A stretch of 64,000 bases of DNA from Acetobacter oryzifermentans (lineage in GTDB: Bacteria > Pseudomonadota > Alphaproteobacteria > Acetobacterales > Acetobacteraceae). The translations under genes and the position numbers were made by a program. Shown one piece after another: positions 45,570 through 54,395 of the stretch. Location of the stretch: the NCBI RefSeq assembly GCF_001628715.1, contig NZ_CP011120.1, positions 620,001 through 684,000 of the forward strand. Direction: 5' to 3'. The stretch's first letter is position 1. Each line of letters opens with the position of its first letter. The notes beneath the pieces are model-generated. The model was not told the origin of the DNA. It did no database searches and was given only the letters and a program-made list of their open reading frames with translations.

Positions 45570-46025
45570 ATGAAAACCGTGGAATACACGCACCCTCTGC
45601 CGGGGGAAGACCAAGGCAAGGTATTTGTGCTGACACGCATGGATGCGTTTGCCGCAGATAGCTGGGCGCGCCACGTGTTGCAGGCTGCCATACGGGGCGG
45701 CGCGCGCGTGGGGGCGGATATGGCGCAGGCAGGCCTTGCCGGGCTTGCCGCTTTTGGGCTGGAAATTTTTGGCTTTATGGAAGAAGCCGATTTAGATGCC
45801 GCTTTGGCCCGGCTGATGCAATGCGTTAAAATGCGGCCAGATCCGCACCGGCCAGAAGTAACACGTGCTGTTATTTCCGCCGATTTTGCAGAACCCGAAA
45901 CTCTGGGCATGGTGCGGGCCGAGGCTTTTAGGTTGCATGTGGGTTTTTTGCGGGCCGCCGCGCACCAGCTTTTCCCCCTAGTGGCGGCTTTGCTGGGGGA
46001 AGATGCCGCACAGGCCCCGTTGTAA
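45570..46025 (+). CDS. Tail assembly chaperone (zero-frame product)
   Basis: 151 aa. Position between tube and tape-measure genes identifies it; a charged N-terminus (MKTVEYTHPLPGEDQGKVFV) is followed by helical, Ala-rich sequence. Near its end the codons GGT TTT TTG contain a slippery T-TTT-TTG heptamer, and the -1 frame is open from 45932 through 46210, so a longer fused product is predicted. Confidence 0.75.
   Translation: MKTVEYTHPLPGEDQGKVFVLTRMDAFAADSWARHVLQAAIRGGARVGADMAQAGLAGLAAFGLEIFGFMEEADLDAALARLMQCVKMRPDPHRPEVTRAVISADFAEPETLGMVRAEAFRLHVGFLRAAAHQLFPLVAALLGEDAAQAPL
45944..45950 (+). other. Candidate -1 ribosomal frameshift site (T TTT TTG)
   Basis: In the zero frame of the tail chaperone the codons are GGT TTT TTG; slipping one base back puts the ribosome in the -1 frame, which has no stop until 46208-46210. 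Family knowledge: tail chaperones of long-tailed phages commonly use such a slip to fuse two halves (lambda G/GT). Confidence 0.6.
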
Positions 46026-46048
46026 ATTGTGTAAATATCTCGCCCGCT

Positions 46049-46210
46049 ATGGCGGCGGTTGTGGCATCGGGCCTTGCATCGTTACATGATCTGAAAACAA
46101 TTTACGACAGCGAAGATTTTTATACGCTTGTCGAAATACTTTCTGTCCGTAACTGGAATATGGCGCATGCTCCCGCGCAGGAAAGCCCCCAAACATGGCC
46201 AAAATTGTAA
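46049..46210 (+). CDS. Second half of tail assembly chaperone (-1 frame part)
   Basis: 53 codons from ATG 46049, encoding MAAVVASGLASLHDLKTIYD and continuing SEDFYTLVEILSV, which resembles the second domain of phage tail chaperones (a gene often translated only by frameshifting). No ribosome site is visible before this ATG, and the frame stays open upstream to 45932 in -1 register to the preceding gene, so it is more likely read by frameshifting than from this start. It overlaps the next gene's start at 46195. Confidence 0.6.
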   Translation: MAAVVASGLASLHDLKTIYDSEDFYTLVEILSVRNWNMAHAPAQESPQTWPKL

Positions 46211-47232
46211 ATACTTTGCCCCACAGCAGAGCACGTGCAACGTTGCCGTTGCTAGAACGGCTGCGCCGTGTGTTGGAACGCTTTATGCAGCCCCATGCAC
46301 AGGTAAAAAAGAAGGAGCACAAGGGCCTTTTAGCGTTATTGCACCTTCTGCACCAGTATAGCCTAGGGGGCGTGCATATGCCTTTGGGGGCGGGGGCACA
46401 GAAACCTGTATTTTCTGTTCCTCTCCCTGCGCTGGGGGCAGGGTCATCTGTGTTTGCGCCGACAACAGGCCGTGCGGAACGTGCAGGATATGTGGGACAA
46501 AGTGCATATGTGCCATTTGTTTTGAGGGAAACGCAAACAGTATCACAAAGAGTTTTGCAGAATGCGCCTCCGCTCCCTTATCGTGCGGTATTGGTGGCCA
46601 GCACGGCGCAACCAAGGGCGGTAAGCGGCCTAGAGTTTACGCAGCCTCCAAAACCGTGCGGGCGTCAGTTTTATCAGGGAGTTGCGGATATTCTGGCACG
46701 CAGGCCGTTTTCTGTGTCGCCAGGCTATTTATCTGCATATTTGCCAGAGCGTTCTGGGCCTGTGGCAGGTGGTACCTCAAAGCTGGCAGCAGGCGCTGTG
46801 CGCGTGTCTGCAAGTTGGAGGGAGATGCCGGTTATTGCAGAATATTCACGGCACATACAGCACTTTCCACAATACCTACAACGCAAGAATGGTTTGCAGT
46901 CTTTTGTGTTCAGGCAAGGTGTTTCTGTTCCCCAACAGCCCGCGCGCACTGTTTTGCAAACCACGCCACGTGCTGCGGCGCCCGGTGCACAAGGGCGGGT
47001 GGGGGCATTTTTGCCGTCCTCTCCTCTTATGCAGGCGGCGGTTCAGCCTGTTCTGCCTTGGGGGCAATCCGCTCCAGCACCACAGGGGCAAAGTGTTGTG
47101 CGCTCAACGGCCAGCCCGTTTGCGGAACTACCTCAACAACCTGCGCCTCTGCCGCCACGTGCGGCCATGCAGGGCCTTGGCGGGGGCGATAGCACTGCTT
47201 TGGCAGCACTTTCTACGCTTGGTTCTATTTAA
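46195..47232 (+). CDS. Short tape-measure-position protein
   Basis: 345 aa in the slot where contractile phages encode the tape measure. Arg- and Leu-rich start (RARATLPLLERLRRVLERFM), then low-complexity Ala/Pro/Gln/Ser sequence with few hydrophobic stretches; no membrane segments or long coiled coil are visible, which is unusual for a tape measure. If it does this job it would set a short tail. Alternative: a remnant or unrelated protein. It ends 35 bases before the next gene. Confidence 0.5.
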   Translation: MAKIVNTLPHSRARATLPLLERLRRVLERFMQPHAQVKKKEHKGLLALLHLLHQYSLGGVHMPLGAGAQKPVFSVPLPALGAGSSVFAPTTGRAERAGYVGQSAYVPFVLRETQTVSQRVLQNAPPLPYRAVLVASTAQPRAVSGLEFTQPPKPCGRQFYQGVADILARRPFSVSPGYLSAYLPERSGPVAGGTSKLAAGAVRVSASWREMPVIAEYSRHIQHFPQYLQRKNGLQSFVFRQGVSVPQQPARTVLQTTPRAAAPGAQGRVGAFLPSSPLMQAAVQPVLPWGQSAPAPQGQSVVRSTASPFAELPQQPAPLPPRAAMQGLGGGDSTALAALSTLGSI

Positions 47233-47267
47233 AAACCTTTTTCCTGTTCAGTAAAGAGTTCTGTTAT

Positions 47268-47981
47268 ATGCCCATGTTGCCTGTCAGCCTGCCATCTGTA
47301 TGGAATATTCCTGTTGCAGCGGGTGTGCCTGCCCTTATGGGGCAATCTGTTTCTGCCGGGGTGCAGGCTTCGGCTTCTGTTACGGTGGGCAGTTTGCTGG
47401 ATGATCTGCAAATTACGCAGGCCGCCAGCCAGTGGGGTATTTTTACGCAGGATGGGCAGCGGGTTTTAACATCTGCCCATGTGCTTTCTGCCGATATGCA
47501 AAGTACGTGGCGCATTGCAGAAGCCCCGCTGGAGGATGGTGCGTTTTTATCCTACAGCAAAGTGCGCATGTCTCGGCAGCATCGGATTGTGATGGTGTGC
47601 GATGGTTCAGAAACCGGAATGGAGGATGCCAGCGCCACCAGCCTTGCGCTGGATGTTCTGGCAGGGGCCGGGCAGGCGGGGGCTTTGTATGTGCGTGCAG
47701 GTTTTTTTGCCACGCTGGAGGCGTTGGAGGCCGATACAAACCTGTATGCCGTTATCACCCCGGAAAAGAAATACGATAGCGTTAACATTATCGGCCACCG
47801 CTGGATGAGGGAAGCCCGCCAGGGCATTACCATGCCAGTTGTAGAAATTGCCTTGCAGGAAGTGCGTATAACCGGAAGCACGCAGTTTGCCAGCACCCGC
47901 ATGCCGCAGGGCCAGCAGATACAATGCGGCGGCATGGCCTATGCCACCACCAGCACCGCCAATGCCGGAGAAATTGCATGA
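47268..47981 (+). CDS. Baseplate protein with Dit-like N-terminal domain
   Basis: 237 aa. The sequence FTQDGQRVLTSAHVLSADMQ, then APLEDGAFLSYSKVRMSRQH and later NLYAVITPEKKYDSVNIIGH are characteristic of the Dit-like tail protein domain that connects tail tube and baseplate. C-terminal Gln/Ala-rich tail. Stop overlaps the next start (ATGA). Confidence 0.72.
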   Translation: MPMLPVSLPSVWNIPVAAGVPALMGQSVSAGVQASASVTVGSLLDDLQITQAASQWGIFTQDGQRVLTSAHVLSADMQSTWRIAEAPLEDGAFLSYSKVRMSRQHRIVMVCDGSETGMEDASATSLALDVLAGAGQAGALYVRAGFFATLEALEADTNLYAVITPEKKYDSVNIIGHRWMREARQGITMPVVEIALQEVRITGSTQFASTRMPQGQQIQCGGMAYATTSTANAGEIA

Positions 47982-48298
47982 GCACCCCCACAACAACACT
48001 GGTGCAGGTGCCCATAAGTGCCGTGCCTGCACAGATGTTTAAGATCACACTGGCAGCACAAACGCTCCAGATAGCCCTGCGCCAACGCGCCACGGGGCTG
48101 TATGCAGATATATGGTGCGCTGGTACGCGCGTGCTTTCTGGCGTGTTGTGCCAGGATCGCACATGGCTGGCCCGAAATGCCGCCACCGGCCTGCCGGGTG
48201 ATCTGGCGTTTATGGATACCCAAGGCACGCAGGACCCGCAAAGCACCGGGCTTGGCACGCGCTATGTGCTGTTATGGCGCAGCGGATGGCCTGCATGA
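47978..48298 (+). CDS. Baseplate plug-like protein
   Basis: 106 aa from ATG 47978. VPISAVPAQMFKITLAAQTL, GLYADIWCAG and GLGTRYVLLWRSG fit the small baseplate plug family found between Dit-like and hub genes. Stop and next start overlap (ATGA). Confidence 0.65.
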   Translation: MSTPTTTLVQVPISAVPAQMFKITLAAQTLQIALRQRATGLYADIWCAGTRVLSGVLCQDRTWLARNAATGLPGDLAFMDTQGTQDPQSTGLGTRYVLLWRSGWPA

Positions 48299-49221
48299 GC
48301 AGCATGCCAAGCACAAAAACACCAGACTGGGCCACGCGAGATGTGCAGGTAATGTTTCGGCTGCTTAATGGCGTGTTTGGTGCGGCAGATGGGGTGGATA
48401 CGGTTACGCTTTCTGGTTTGCAGGTGCAGGCGGATATTTTGCAGGCCCCGTACCCAACGGGAGAAACCGCGCATATCCGTATAACGGGCATGCCCCCAGA
48501 TTTAATGAACCGCCTGAGCCTGAGCGCGCCAGATCCTGCCAACCAGAGCGCCAGCGAAGTGTTGCTTATGATGCCCGATGGGGCCTCTGGCGCGCAGGCT
48601 TTGGTGTTTCAGGGTGGGGTTACTTTGGCTTATGCAGATTATAGCACAGCACCAGATGTTGCCTTTGTGGTGCAGGCGTTTTCTACAGTATTGCCAAATG
48701 CGCTGCCTGCTTTGCCCACCGGGTTTAGGGGTGCGGTGCCGCTGGCGCAGGTATTGGCGCGTATTGCCGCAAAAGCCGGGCTGACATTTGAAAATAACGG
48801 GCTGAACACCGTGCTGCATGATCCGTATTTTCATGGCACACCGGGGCAGCAGATCAGCCAGTGTTTGAACACCCAACCTTTTCAGGCCGCATTGGGGCGG
48901 GGGCGTTTGGCGGTATGGCCCGCCAGAACCGGCGCAACCAGCGCAACAGTGGATACATCGGCCGCTATTCAGGTTTCGGCCAGCACGGGGCTGGTGGGGT
49001 ATCCCACGTGGTCTGCTGGTGGGGTGTCGTTGGATATGCTGTTTAACCCGCGTATTGGCTGTGGTGGCGTGCTGGCGTTGCAAAGCCAGTATCAGCCCGG
49101 TGGAGGGGCAACGGGGCTGTGGCAGGTTTTGCAGCTTCGGCACAGTTTAAGCGCGCAAATGCCAGATGGCCCGTGGTTTACCAATGTGGTGGCGCAGGCC
49201 GTGGGATTGGAAAATTCATGA
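48295..49221 (+). CDS. Baseplate hub protein
   Basis: 308 aa from ATG 48295. Beta-rich N-terminus (VQVMFRLLNGVFGAADGVD) and a middle containing PLAQVLARIAAKAGLTFEN, the recurring short helical domain of gpD/gp44-type hubs that sit on top of the spike. Ends with TGACATGA-style tight packing into the next gene. Confidence 0.7.
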   Translation: MSSMPSTKTPDWATRDVQVMFRLLNGVFGAADGVDTVTLSGLQVQADILQAPYPTGETAHIRITGMPPDLMNRLSLSAPDPANQSASEVLLMMPDGASGAQALVFQGGVTLAYADYSTAPDVAFVVQAFSTVLPNALPALPTGFRGAVPLAQVLARIAAKAGLTFENNGLNTVLHDPYFHGTPGQQISQCLNTQPFQAALGRGRLAVWPARTGATSATVDTSAAIQVSASTGLVGYPTWSAGGVSLDMLFNPRIGCGGVLALQSQYQPGGGATGLWQVLQLRHSLSAQMPDGPWFTNVVAQAVGLENS

Positions 49222-49907
49222 CAGATCAGAGCAGTTTTGCATCAGGCTTTCCGCCCAACATGCCCGCATCTGGTCAGGCAGTGTTTGATAGGGCCGGGGC
49301 GGCGGCATCGGATTACAACGCGCTGGTGGCCGTTATGCGCCGCATGTTGGTGGAGGTGCGCACCGCCATACCCGTTAAGGTGTGTGCGGTTTCTGGCGCA
49401 GGCTTGGCCCCTGTTGGGTTTGTGGATGTGCAACCTATGGTGCATCAGCAAGATGCCGCAGGCCAAACCATGCCGCATGGTGTGGTGTATAACGTGCCAT
49501 ATTTTCGGCTTCAGGGCGGCAGCAGCGCTGTGGTGCTAGACCCCGCGGTGGGGGATATCGGGCTGGCCGTCATGGCGGACCGGGATATTCTAAACGTAAA
49601 AACTGCCCGCACTGCCGCACCGCCCGGTAGTTTTCGGCACAACAGTATGGCGGATGCGCTGTATCTGGGCGGTTTTTTAAATGCGGCACCCAGCCAGTAT
49701 ATTCAGTTCACATCTGATGGGGTGGTTATACATACGCCCGGAACTGTGGAAATATCTGCAAAATTACTCAAGATTTCAGGAGATGCCAGCATAAGTGGCA
49801 GCCTGAATGTGGGGCAGGATGTGCAGGCCGGTGGTGTTTCGGTGGTATCGCATGTGCATGGTGGCGTTATGCCCGGCAGTGGCACCACCAGCGCCCCGCA
49901 GGGTTAG
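49218..49907 (+). CDS. Baseplate spike/puncturing protein (Gp138/gpV-like)
   Basis: 229 aa from ATG 49218. The N-terminal part (VKVCAVSGAG, FVDVQPMVHQQDAAGQTM) matches the OB-fold of Gp138-type spikes, PGDIGLAVMADRDI-like strands follow, and residues 180-205 have the repeating strand pattern of a trimeric beta helix. A terminal HVHGG motif is the typical apex, which in related spikes coordinates iron through H-x-H. Pierces the outer membrane on contraction. Confidence 0.78.
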   Translation: MTDQSSFASGFPPNMPASGQAVFDRAGAAASDYNALVAVMRRMLVEVRTAIPVKVCAVSGAGLAPVGFVDVQPMVHQQDAAGQTMPHGVVYNVPYFRLQGGSSAVVLDPAVGDIGLAVMADRDILNVKTARTAAPPGSFRHNSMADALYLGGFLNAAPSQYIQFTSDGVVIHTPGTVEISAKLLKISGDASISGSLNVGQDVQAGGVSVVSHVHGGVMPGSGTTSAPQG

Positions 49908-49918
49908 GAGAAGCACGT

Positions 49919-50272
49919 ATGAAAACCTTGTTGCTAGATCGTGCAACGTGGGATCTGGTGGTGGATGCGCAGGGCAATATTGCCGTGGCGGATGTGCCCT
50001 ACGCCACCGCGCAGGATGTTTCCAGCGCGGTGCGCGTGTTTAAGGGAGAATGCTGGTACAACACGGCCCTTGGCTTGCCCTATCTGGCAGGTGTTTTGGG
50101 GCGCAACCAGTCTGCCGCGCTGTTTCGGGCCGATGTTGCGCAGGCGGCCCTTGCTGTGCCCAACGTGGCGCGCGCAACCTGTGTGCTGGCCAGCCTTGGG
50201 GCAGACCGCAAGCTAAGCGGCCAGATTTATCTGACATTGGAAAACGGAAGCACAACCCTTGCCAGTTTCTGA
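49919..50272 (+). CDS. Baseplate wedge protein (gp25/DUF2634-like)
   Basis: 117 aa. TWDLVVDAQGNIAVADVPYA, QDVSSAVRVFKGECWYNTALG and LGRNQSAALFRAD are typical of the gp25-like wedge proteins that precede baseplate J. The stop overlaps the following TTG start by 14 bases. Confidence 0.7.
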   Translation: MKTLLLDRATWDLVVDAQGNIAVADVPYATAQDVSSAVRVFKGECWYNTALGLPYLAGVLGRNQSAALFRADVAQAALAVPNVARATCVLASLGADRKLSGQIYLTLENGSTTLASF

Positions 50273-51494
50273 AACCTCACTTGCCGCAGGCACAACATCC
50301 GTGCCTGCGCCCTTGCTGGATGATACCGGCTTTGTGCTGCCGCAGGAGGCAGACATGCTGGCCGGTGTTCTGGCTGATATAAACGCTGCTTTTGGCAATA
50401 CGCTGAACACGGATTTATCTACCCCACAAGGACAGTTGGCCACATCGCTTACCGCCATTTTGGGCGATGCGTATGATCAAATGCTGGCTGTGTTTAACGG
50501 GGTGGACCCTGCGCGTGCTTCTGGCCGCATGCAGGATGCCATTGGCCGTATTTATTTTATGGAGCGCAAACCCGCCACGCCCACGGTGGTAACATGCCAA
50601 TGCACGGGGGTGGAGGGCACGGTTATTCCGCAAGGGGCTTTGGTGGCAGATGCTGCGGGCAATACCTATGCGGCAGATGCTGCCATTACGCTGGATACCA
50701 CGGGCACAGGCACGGGCACGTTTTCCTGCACCACGTTGGGGGAAGTATCCTGCCCGGCGGGCAGTGTGCGGCTGTGCCAATCTGTTGCCGGGTGGTCTGG
50801 CGTGGGCAACGCGGTGGCGGGGGTTACGGGGCGTGCGGTAGAAGGCCGTGCAGCGTTTGAAGCCCGCAGGCAGGCCGCCGTGGCTGTGAATTCCGTAGGG
50901 GCATTGGCTGCCATATTGGCGGCCGTGCAGGCGGTAGATGGCGTAACAGATGCGTATGTTGCAGATAACAGCAGCAATGTTGCAGTAACGCAAGGGGGCA
51001 TAACACTTGCGCCCAATAGCCTGTATGTGTGCGTAAATGGTGGTACGGATGCCGCCGTGGCTTTGGCTATCTTGCGTAAAAAGCCACCCGGCTGTGCCTA
51101 TACTGGCAGCACCAGCGTTTCTGTAACAGACACTTCTGGCACGTACACCACACCACCCAGCTATACAGTGGCGTTTGAGCGTGCCCAGCCCACGCCGCTT
51201 TATATTGTGCTTACACTGGCAGCCGGTTCTGGCGTGCCAAACACAGCAACATCTGCCGTGCAGCAAGCTGTTCTGGCGTGCTTTTTGGGGCAGGATGGTT
51301 CTGCCCGCGTGGGTATTGGCGGCACGCTATATGCCAGCCGGTTTTACGCTTGCGTGGCGGCGGTGGGCAGTTGGGCGCAGGTGGTGGATATTCGGGTAGG
51401 CACAGCGGCCAGCCCCACGGGTGTTACGGCGCAGGCAAATATCAACCAGATTTTCACGCTGGAACTGGCTGATATTGCCGTGGAGTTTGCCTGA
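50259..51494 (+). CDS. Baseplate J-like protein
   Basis: 411 aa using a TTG start at 50259, giving MPVSETSLAAGTTSVPAPLL; the next ATG would lose a conserved stretch. The first 60 residues (LNTDLSTPQGQLATSLTAIL) and later VEGTVIPQGALVADAAG with GEVSCPAGSV are diagnostic of the baseplate J/gp47 family, wedge proteins that trigger sheath contraction. Confidence 0.85.
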   Translation: MPVSETSLAAGTTSVPAPLLDDTGFVLPQEADMLAGVLADINAAFGNTLNTDLSTPQGQLATSLTAILGDAYDQMLAVFNGVDPARASGRMQDAIGRIYFMERKPATPTVVTCQCTGVEGTVIPQGALVADAAGNTYAADAAITLDTTGTGTGTFSCTTLGEVSCPAGSVRLCQSVAGWSGVGNAVAGVTGRAVEGRAAFEARRQAAVAVNSVGALAAILAAVQAVDGVTDAYVADNSSNVAVTQGGITLAPNSLYVCVNGGTDAAVALAILRKKPPGCAYTGSTSVSVTDTSGTYTTPPSYTVAFERAQPTPLYIVLTLAAGSGVPNTATSAVQQAVLACFLGQDGSARVGIGGTLYASRFYACVAAVGSWAQVVDIRVGTAASPTGVTAQANINQIFTLELADIAVEFA

Positions 51495-52072
51495 TGCAGA
51501 ATGTCGGGCAAACGGTGCTTTCTCAATATGCGTGCTCGCCCAGCCTGAATGCGCTGCTAGAGGGCTGGAACCAGTGTTTAGACCCCGCGCAAAGTATAGA
51601 AAACTGGTTTGACAACCTATGGAACATAGAAACAGCCCAAGGCTACGGGTTGGATGTATGGGGCCGCATTGTTGGGGTTTCGCGCGTATTGCGCATGGCC
51701 TCTGGCCAGTATCTGGGCTTTGCCGAGGCCAATGATCTGACAGAGCAGGGCTTTAACACCGCCCCGTGGTATGCGGGCCGTGTTGTGGTGGGTGATTTTA
51801 CAAATTGCAGCCTGTCAGATGCCGGGTTTCGGCAGCTTATTTATGCCAAGGCGCTGGCCAATATTACGGATTGTTCTGTGCTTTCGCTTAACGCCATTTT
51901 GCGCACGCTGTTTGCCGGGCAGGGCGATGCGTGGGTGGAAGATAACACCAACATGAGCATGACCTACGCCTTTGGCTTTGTGCCAACAGATGTGCAGGTT
52001 TCCATTATCGAAAACGCCGGTGTGCTGCCGCGCCCCGCCGGGGTTGCGGTATCTTACAGCATCAGGGGCTGA
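51494..52072 (+). CDS. DUF2612 baseplate protein
   Basis: 192 aa. ALLEGWNQCLDPAQSIENWF, NIETAQGYGLDVWGRIVGVSR and FTNCSLSDAGFRQLIYAKAL match DUF2612, commonly encoded between baseplate J and fibre genes. Shares one base with the J stop codon region, so tightly coupled. Confidence 0.8.
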   Translation: MQNVGQTVLSQYACSPSLNALLEGWNQCLDPAQSIENWFDNLWNIETAQGYGLDVWGRIVGVSRVLRMASGQYLGFAEANDLTEQGFNTAPWYAGRVVVGDFTNCSLSDAGFRQLIYAKALANITDCSVLSLNAILRTLFAGQGDAWVEDNTNMSMTYAFGFVPTDVQVSIIENAGVLPRPAGVAVSYSIRG

Positions 52073-52079
52073 AGACCTT

Positions 52080-53177
52080 ATGAAACAAGCAGATATTTCC
52101 GGGCGGTTTACAACACCTATTGCGGCTTCCGCCACAGCGGCCAACTGTGCGGATATTCCCACAGCGCAAACCACGGCGGGCGATGGTTCTGCCAGCATGG
52201 CGCTGGGTTTTCCGCCCGAAACCTTTACAGAACGCGCAGCCGGTGGCGTACCCCCGCGCGGGGCGGATATGAACGGGTTTTTGAAAACGCTTTCTGCCGC
52301 CATTCAGGTTTTGCAAACGGGTTATGTTGGCCCGTTTGATGCCAGTTTTGCCGCCGCTATTGGTGGTTACCCGGCTGGGGCTGTGGTGGCGGGCAGCGTT
52401 GTGGGCACGTTTTGGGTTTCTGGGCAGGATAACAACCTGTCCACCCCCGGCGCGCAGGGTGCGGCGTGGACAAACCTGTTTAGCGGGCTGCTTACATCTG
52501 CCCAAGCCGCGCAAAGCTTTTTTCCGCTTACGGGCGGTAAAATCAGCAACGGTTATTACGATAGCACCGGCACATGGGGCGGCAGCGGCAGCAATGGCGC
52601 ACCACAGGCGGGTGATATGCCGTGGGGGCCACAGTTTATTTCTCGCTTGGGGTATAGCGCCAGCATGAAGGCGCTGTTCTGCCTGCGTGATGCGTTTGAG
52701 CAATATGCGTTTGCCAGCGTGCAGTTAACAGATGCCGCAGGCGGATGGCATGAATGGCAGTTCCGCCAGGATGGCTCCATCCGTATGCCAGATGGCGCGG
52801 TGGTGGCTACGCAAAGCTGGGCCAACGGGGTATTTCAGCCCGCTGGCAGTTATGTGGGGCTGGGCACGTATCAGGCCGATTTTGCCACGCAGGATGGGCG
52901 TGTAATCAACCTGCCATACGGGCAGCGCATTCAGTCCTTTTCCGTTACCATTCAGGATGGAGATGCCATTACTTTTCCGCAGGCTTTTGCGGGGGTGCCC
53001 ACATCTGTGCAGTTGCAGTGCATGCAGTATGAACAACGCATGACACTTGCCATGCCCGATCAGGCCCCTACCGCCACGGGCATTGGCGCTGTGGGCGTGC
53101 GCTATGTGGTGGATGATCACGATGGCGCGGTTTCCACCCCCATAACGGTATGGGTTACAGCTATTGGGCCAAGGTAA
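52080..53177 (+). CDS. Tail fibre protein
   Basis: 365 aa from ATG 52080. An N-terminal attachment region (KQADISGRFTTPIAAS then ADMNGFLKTLSAAIQVLQTG) is followed by Gly/Asn-rich repeats (LTGGKISNGYYDS) and a beta domain with PQAFAGVPTSVQLQC, a pattern seen in fibre tips. It would bind the host surface and sets host range. Confidence 0.75.
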   Translation: MKQADISGRFTTPIAASATAANCADIPTAQTTAGDGSASMALGFPPETFTERAAGGVPPRGADMNGFLKTLSAAIQVLQTGYVGPFDASFAAAIGGYPAGAVVAGSVVGTFWVSGQDNNLSTPGAQGAAWTNLFSGLLTSAQAAQSFFPLTGGKISNGYYDSTGTWGGSGSNGAPQAGDMPWGPQFISRLGYSASMKALFCLRDAFEQYAFASVQLTDAAGGWHEWQFRQDGSIRMPDGAVVATQSWANGVFQPAGSYVGLGTYQADFATQDGRVINLPYGQRIQSFSVTIQDGDAITFPQAFAGVPTSVQLQCMQYEQRMTLAMPDQAPTATGIGAVGVRYVVDDHDGAVSTPITVWVTAIGPR

Positions 53178-53183
53178 AAAACC

Positions 53184-53753
53184 ATGACATGTTCTTGCAA
53201 TACCGCAGGCACGGCCTGTTCTGTGCTGCCAGAAGGGGCCGTGCTGGCGCCGGGGTGGCAACCCGCCCGCGCACGCGTGTTGCCGGTTATGATGGCGCCG
53301 GGGCTATGCCTGCGTGGCCAACTGGCAGAGCAGGTGGTGCAGGCATGGCCTGCCCGCAGCAGTGCAGATGCGCTGGATTATACCCTTACCCCAGCCGCAT
53401 GGTTGGAAGGCACGGGGGATACGCTGGCCAGTGTGACGGCCAGCGTGCCCACTGCAACCGGGCAGGATACGGATTTGGCCGTGCTGTGGGTTACAATTAT
53501 ACAAGGCATGGCCTGCGTGTTTTTGGGCAGCGGCCCGCCAGATACGGTGCAGACAGTGCAGATGGTGCTGCACACCGTACAGGGGCGCAGCGTTATGGCC
53601 AGCGTGCAGCTTTACATCAGTGCAGAAAGTGCCGCCGCCGCGCCGCCACAGGTGCCCACGCTGGCAGATGGCACGCCCATACCGCCCAATGCCCTGTTGG
53701 CCCCCCAAGGCGTGCTAACCACCCCCACCGGCCAGCCCTATCTGCTGGCCTGA
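53184..53753 (+). CDS. Fibre-tail adaptor-like protein
   Basis: 189 aa, six bases after the fibre gene. The segment DALDYTLTPAAWLEGTGDTL and V-T-A-S-V strands, then QTVQMVLHTVQGRSVMASVQ, match small proteins that follow fibres and link them to the baseplate. Low confidence on function; certain as coding. Confidence 0.6.
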   Translation: MTCSCNTAGTACSVLPEGAVLAPGWQPARARVLPVMMAPGLCLRGQLAEQVVQAWPARSSADALDYTLTPAAWLEGTGDTLASVTASVPTATGQDTDLAVLWVTIIQGMACVFLGSGPPDTVQTVQMVLHTVQGRSVMASVQLYISAESAAAAPPQVPTLADGTPIPPNALLAPQGVLTTPTGQPYLLA

Positions 53754-53876
53754 AGCATGCGCGTGGGAGCCAGCCTTGCTGCCCGCAAGCGGACAAGCCC
53801 ACAACGCTGTGATACACCTTGGAGCAAATAGATAGCCCACCCGAACGCGGTGGGTATTTCAGGCAAAGGTATAGAA

Positions 53877-54323
53877 ATGAAACCTAAATCACAGCAACAG
53901 GCCGATTCATTTGTGAACAGATTTAACGAGAACGTGGCTGTTAAAATGACAGTCATGTTCGGCAGTATCTGGTGCGTGTATGTGTTTTTCCTGTTTTCTC
54001 TGGTGCCAGCGGTTGTGCCCCAGTGGCAGAACACGTTGCTATATATCAGCAACTGTATCCAGCTTGTGGCGCTGCCCGCGCTTATGGTGGGTAATGCGGT
54101 GCTAAGCCGTGGGGCAGACCGGCGCGCAGCAGAAGACCATCAGGCCCTGCTGGAAATTCTGGGAGATGTGCGGGAGGAACTGGCAGATCTGAAAGACAAG
54201 ACAGCCGGTTTGGCGCGCTCTACCAACGAGGCATTGCAACGCCCCGAACTTACAGACGTTTCCATTTCGGATCAGACGATCGTGAATATGGATGAGGCCG
54301 GGCAGCCGCAGAATAACGCCTGA
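53877..54323 (+). CDS. Two-helix membrane protein with coiled tail at end of phage locus
   Basis: 148 aa from ATG 53877. Residues 20-45 and 57-75 are membrane segments (SIWCVYVFFLFSLVPAVV; ISNCIQLVALPALMVGN), followed by a charged coiled coil (LLEILGDVREELADL) and an acidic tail. It could be a holin-like protein of the phage, a low-affinity iron-permease-like protein (recalled, unchecked), or a host membrane protein. A weak hairpin (CCCACC/GGTGGG at 53836-53855) lies before it. Confidence 0.5.
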   Translation: MKPKSQQQADSFVNRFNENVAVKMTVMFGSIWCVYVFFLFSLVPAVVPQWQNTLLYISNCIQLVALPALMVGNAVLSRGADRRAAEDHQALLEILGDVREELADLKDKTAGLARSTNEALQRPELTDVSISDQTIVNMDEAGQPQNNA

Positions 54324-54395
54324 TCTGGCATCCGGTTTTGCGGTTTTCTGGTTTGCGCCCGTCATCAGCCTGTTTGATCAGACAGGAAACCGCTC

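Noticed and set aside
54324..54395. Possible TPP riboswitch before the antiporter/vitamin operon
   Set aside because: The short spacer lacks the conserved TPP-riboswitch core sequences.
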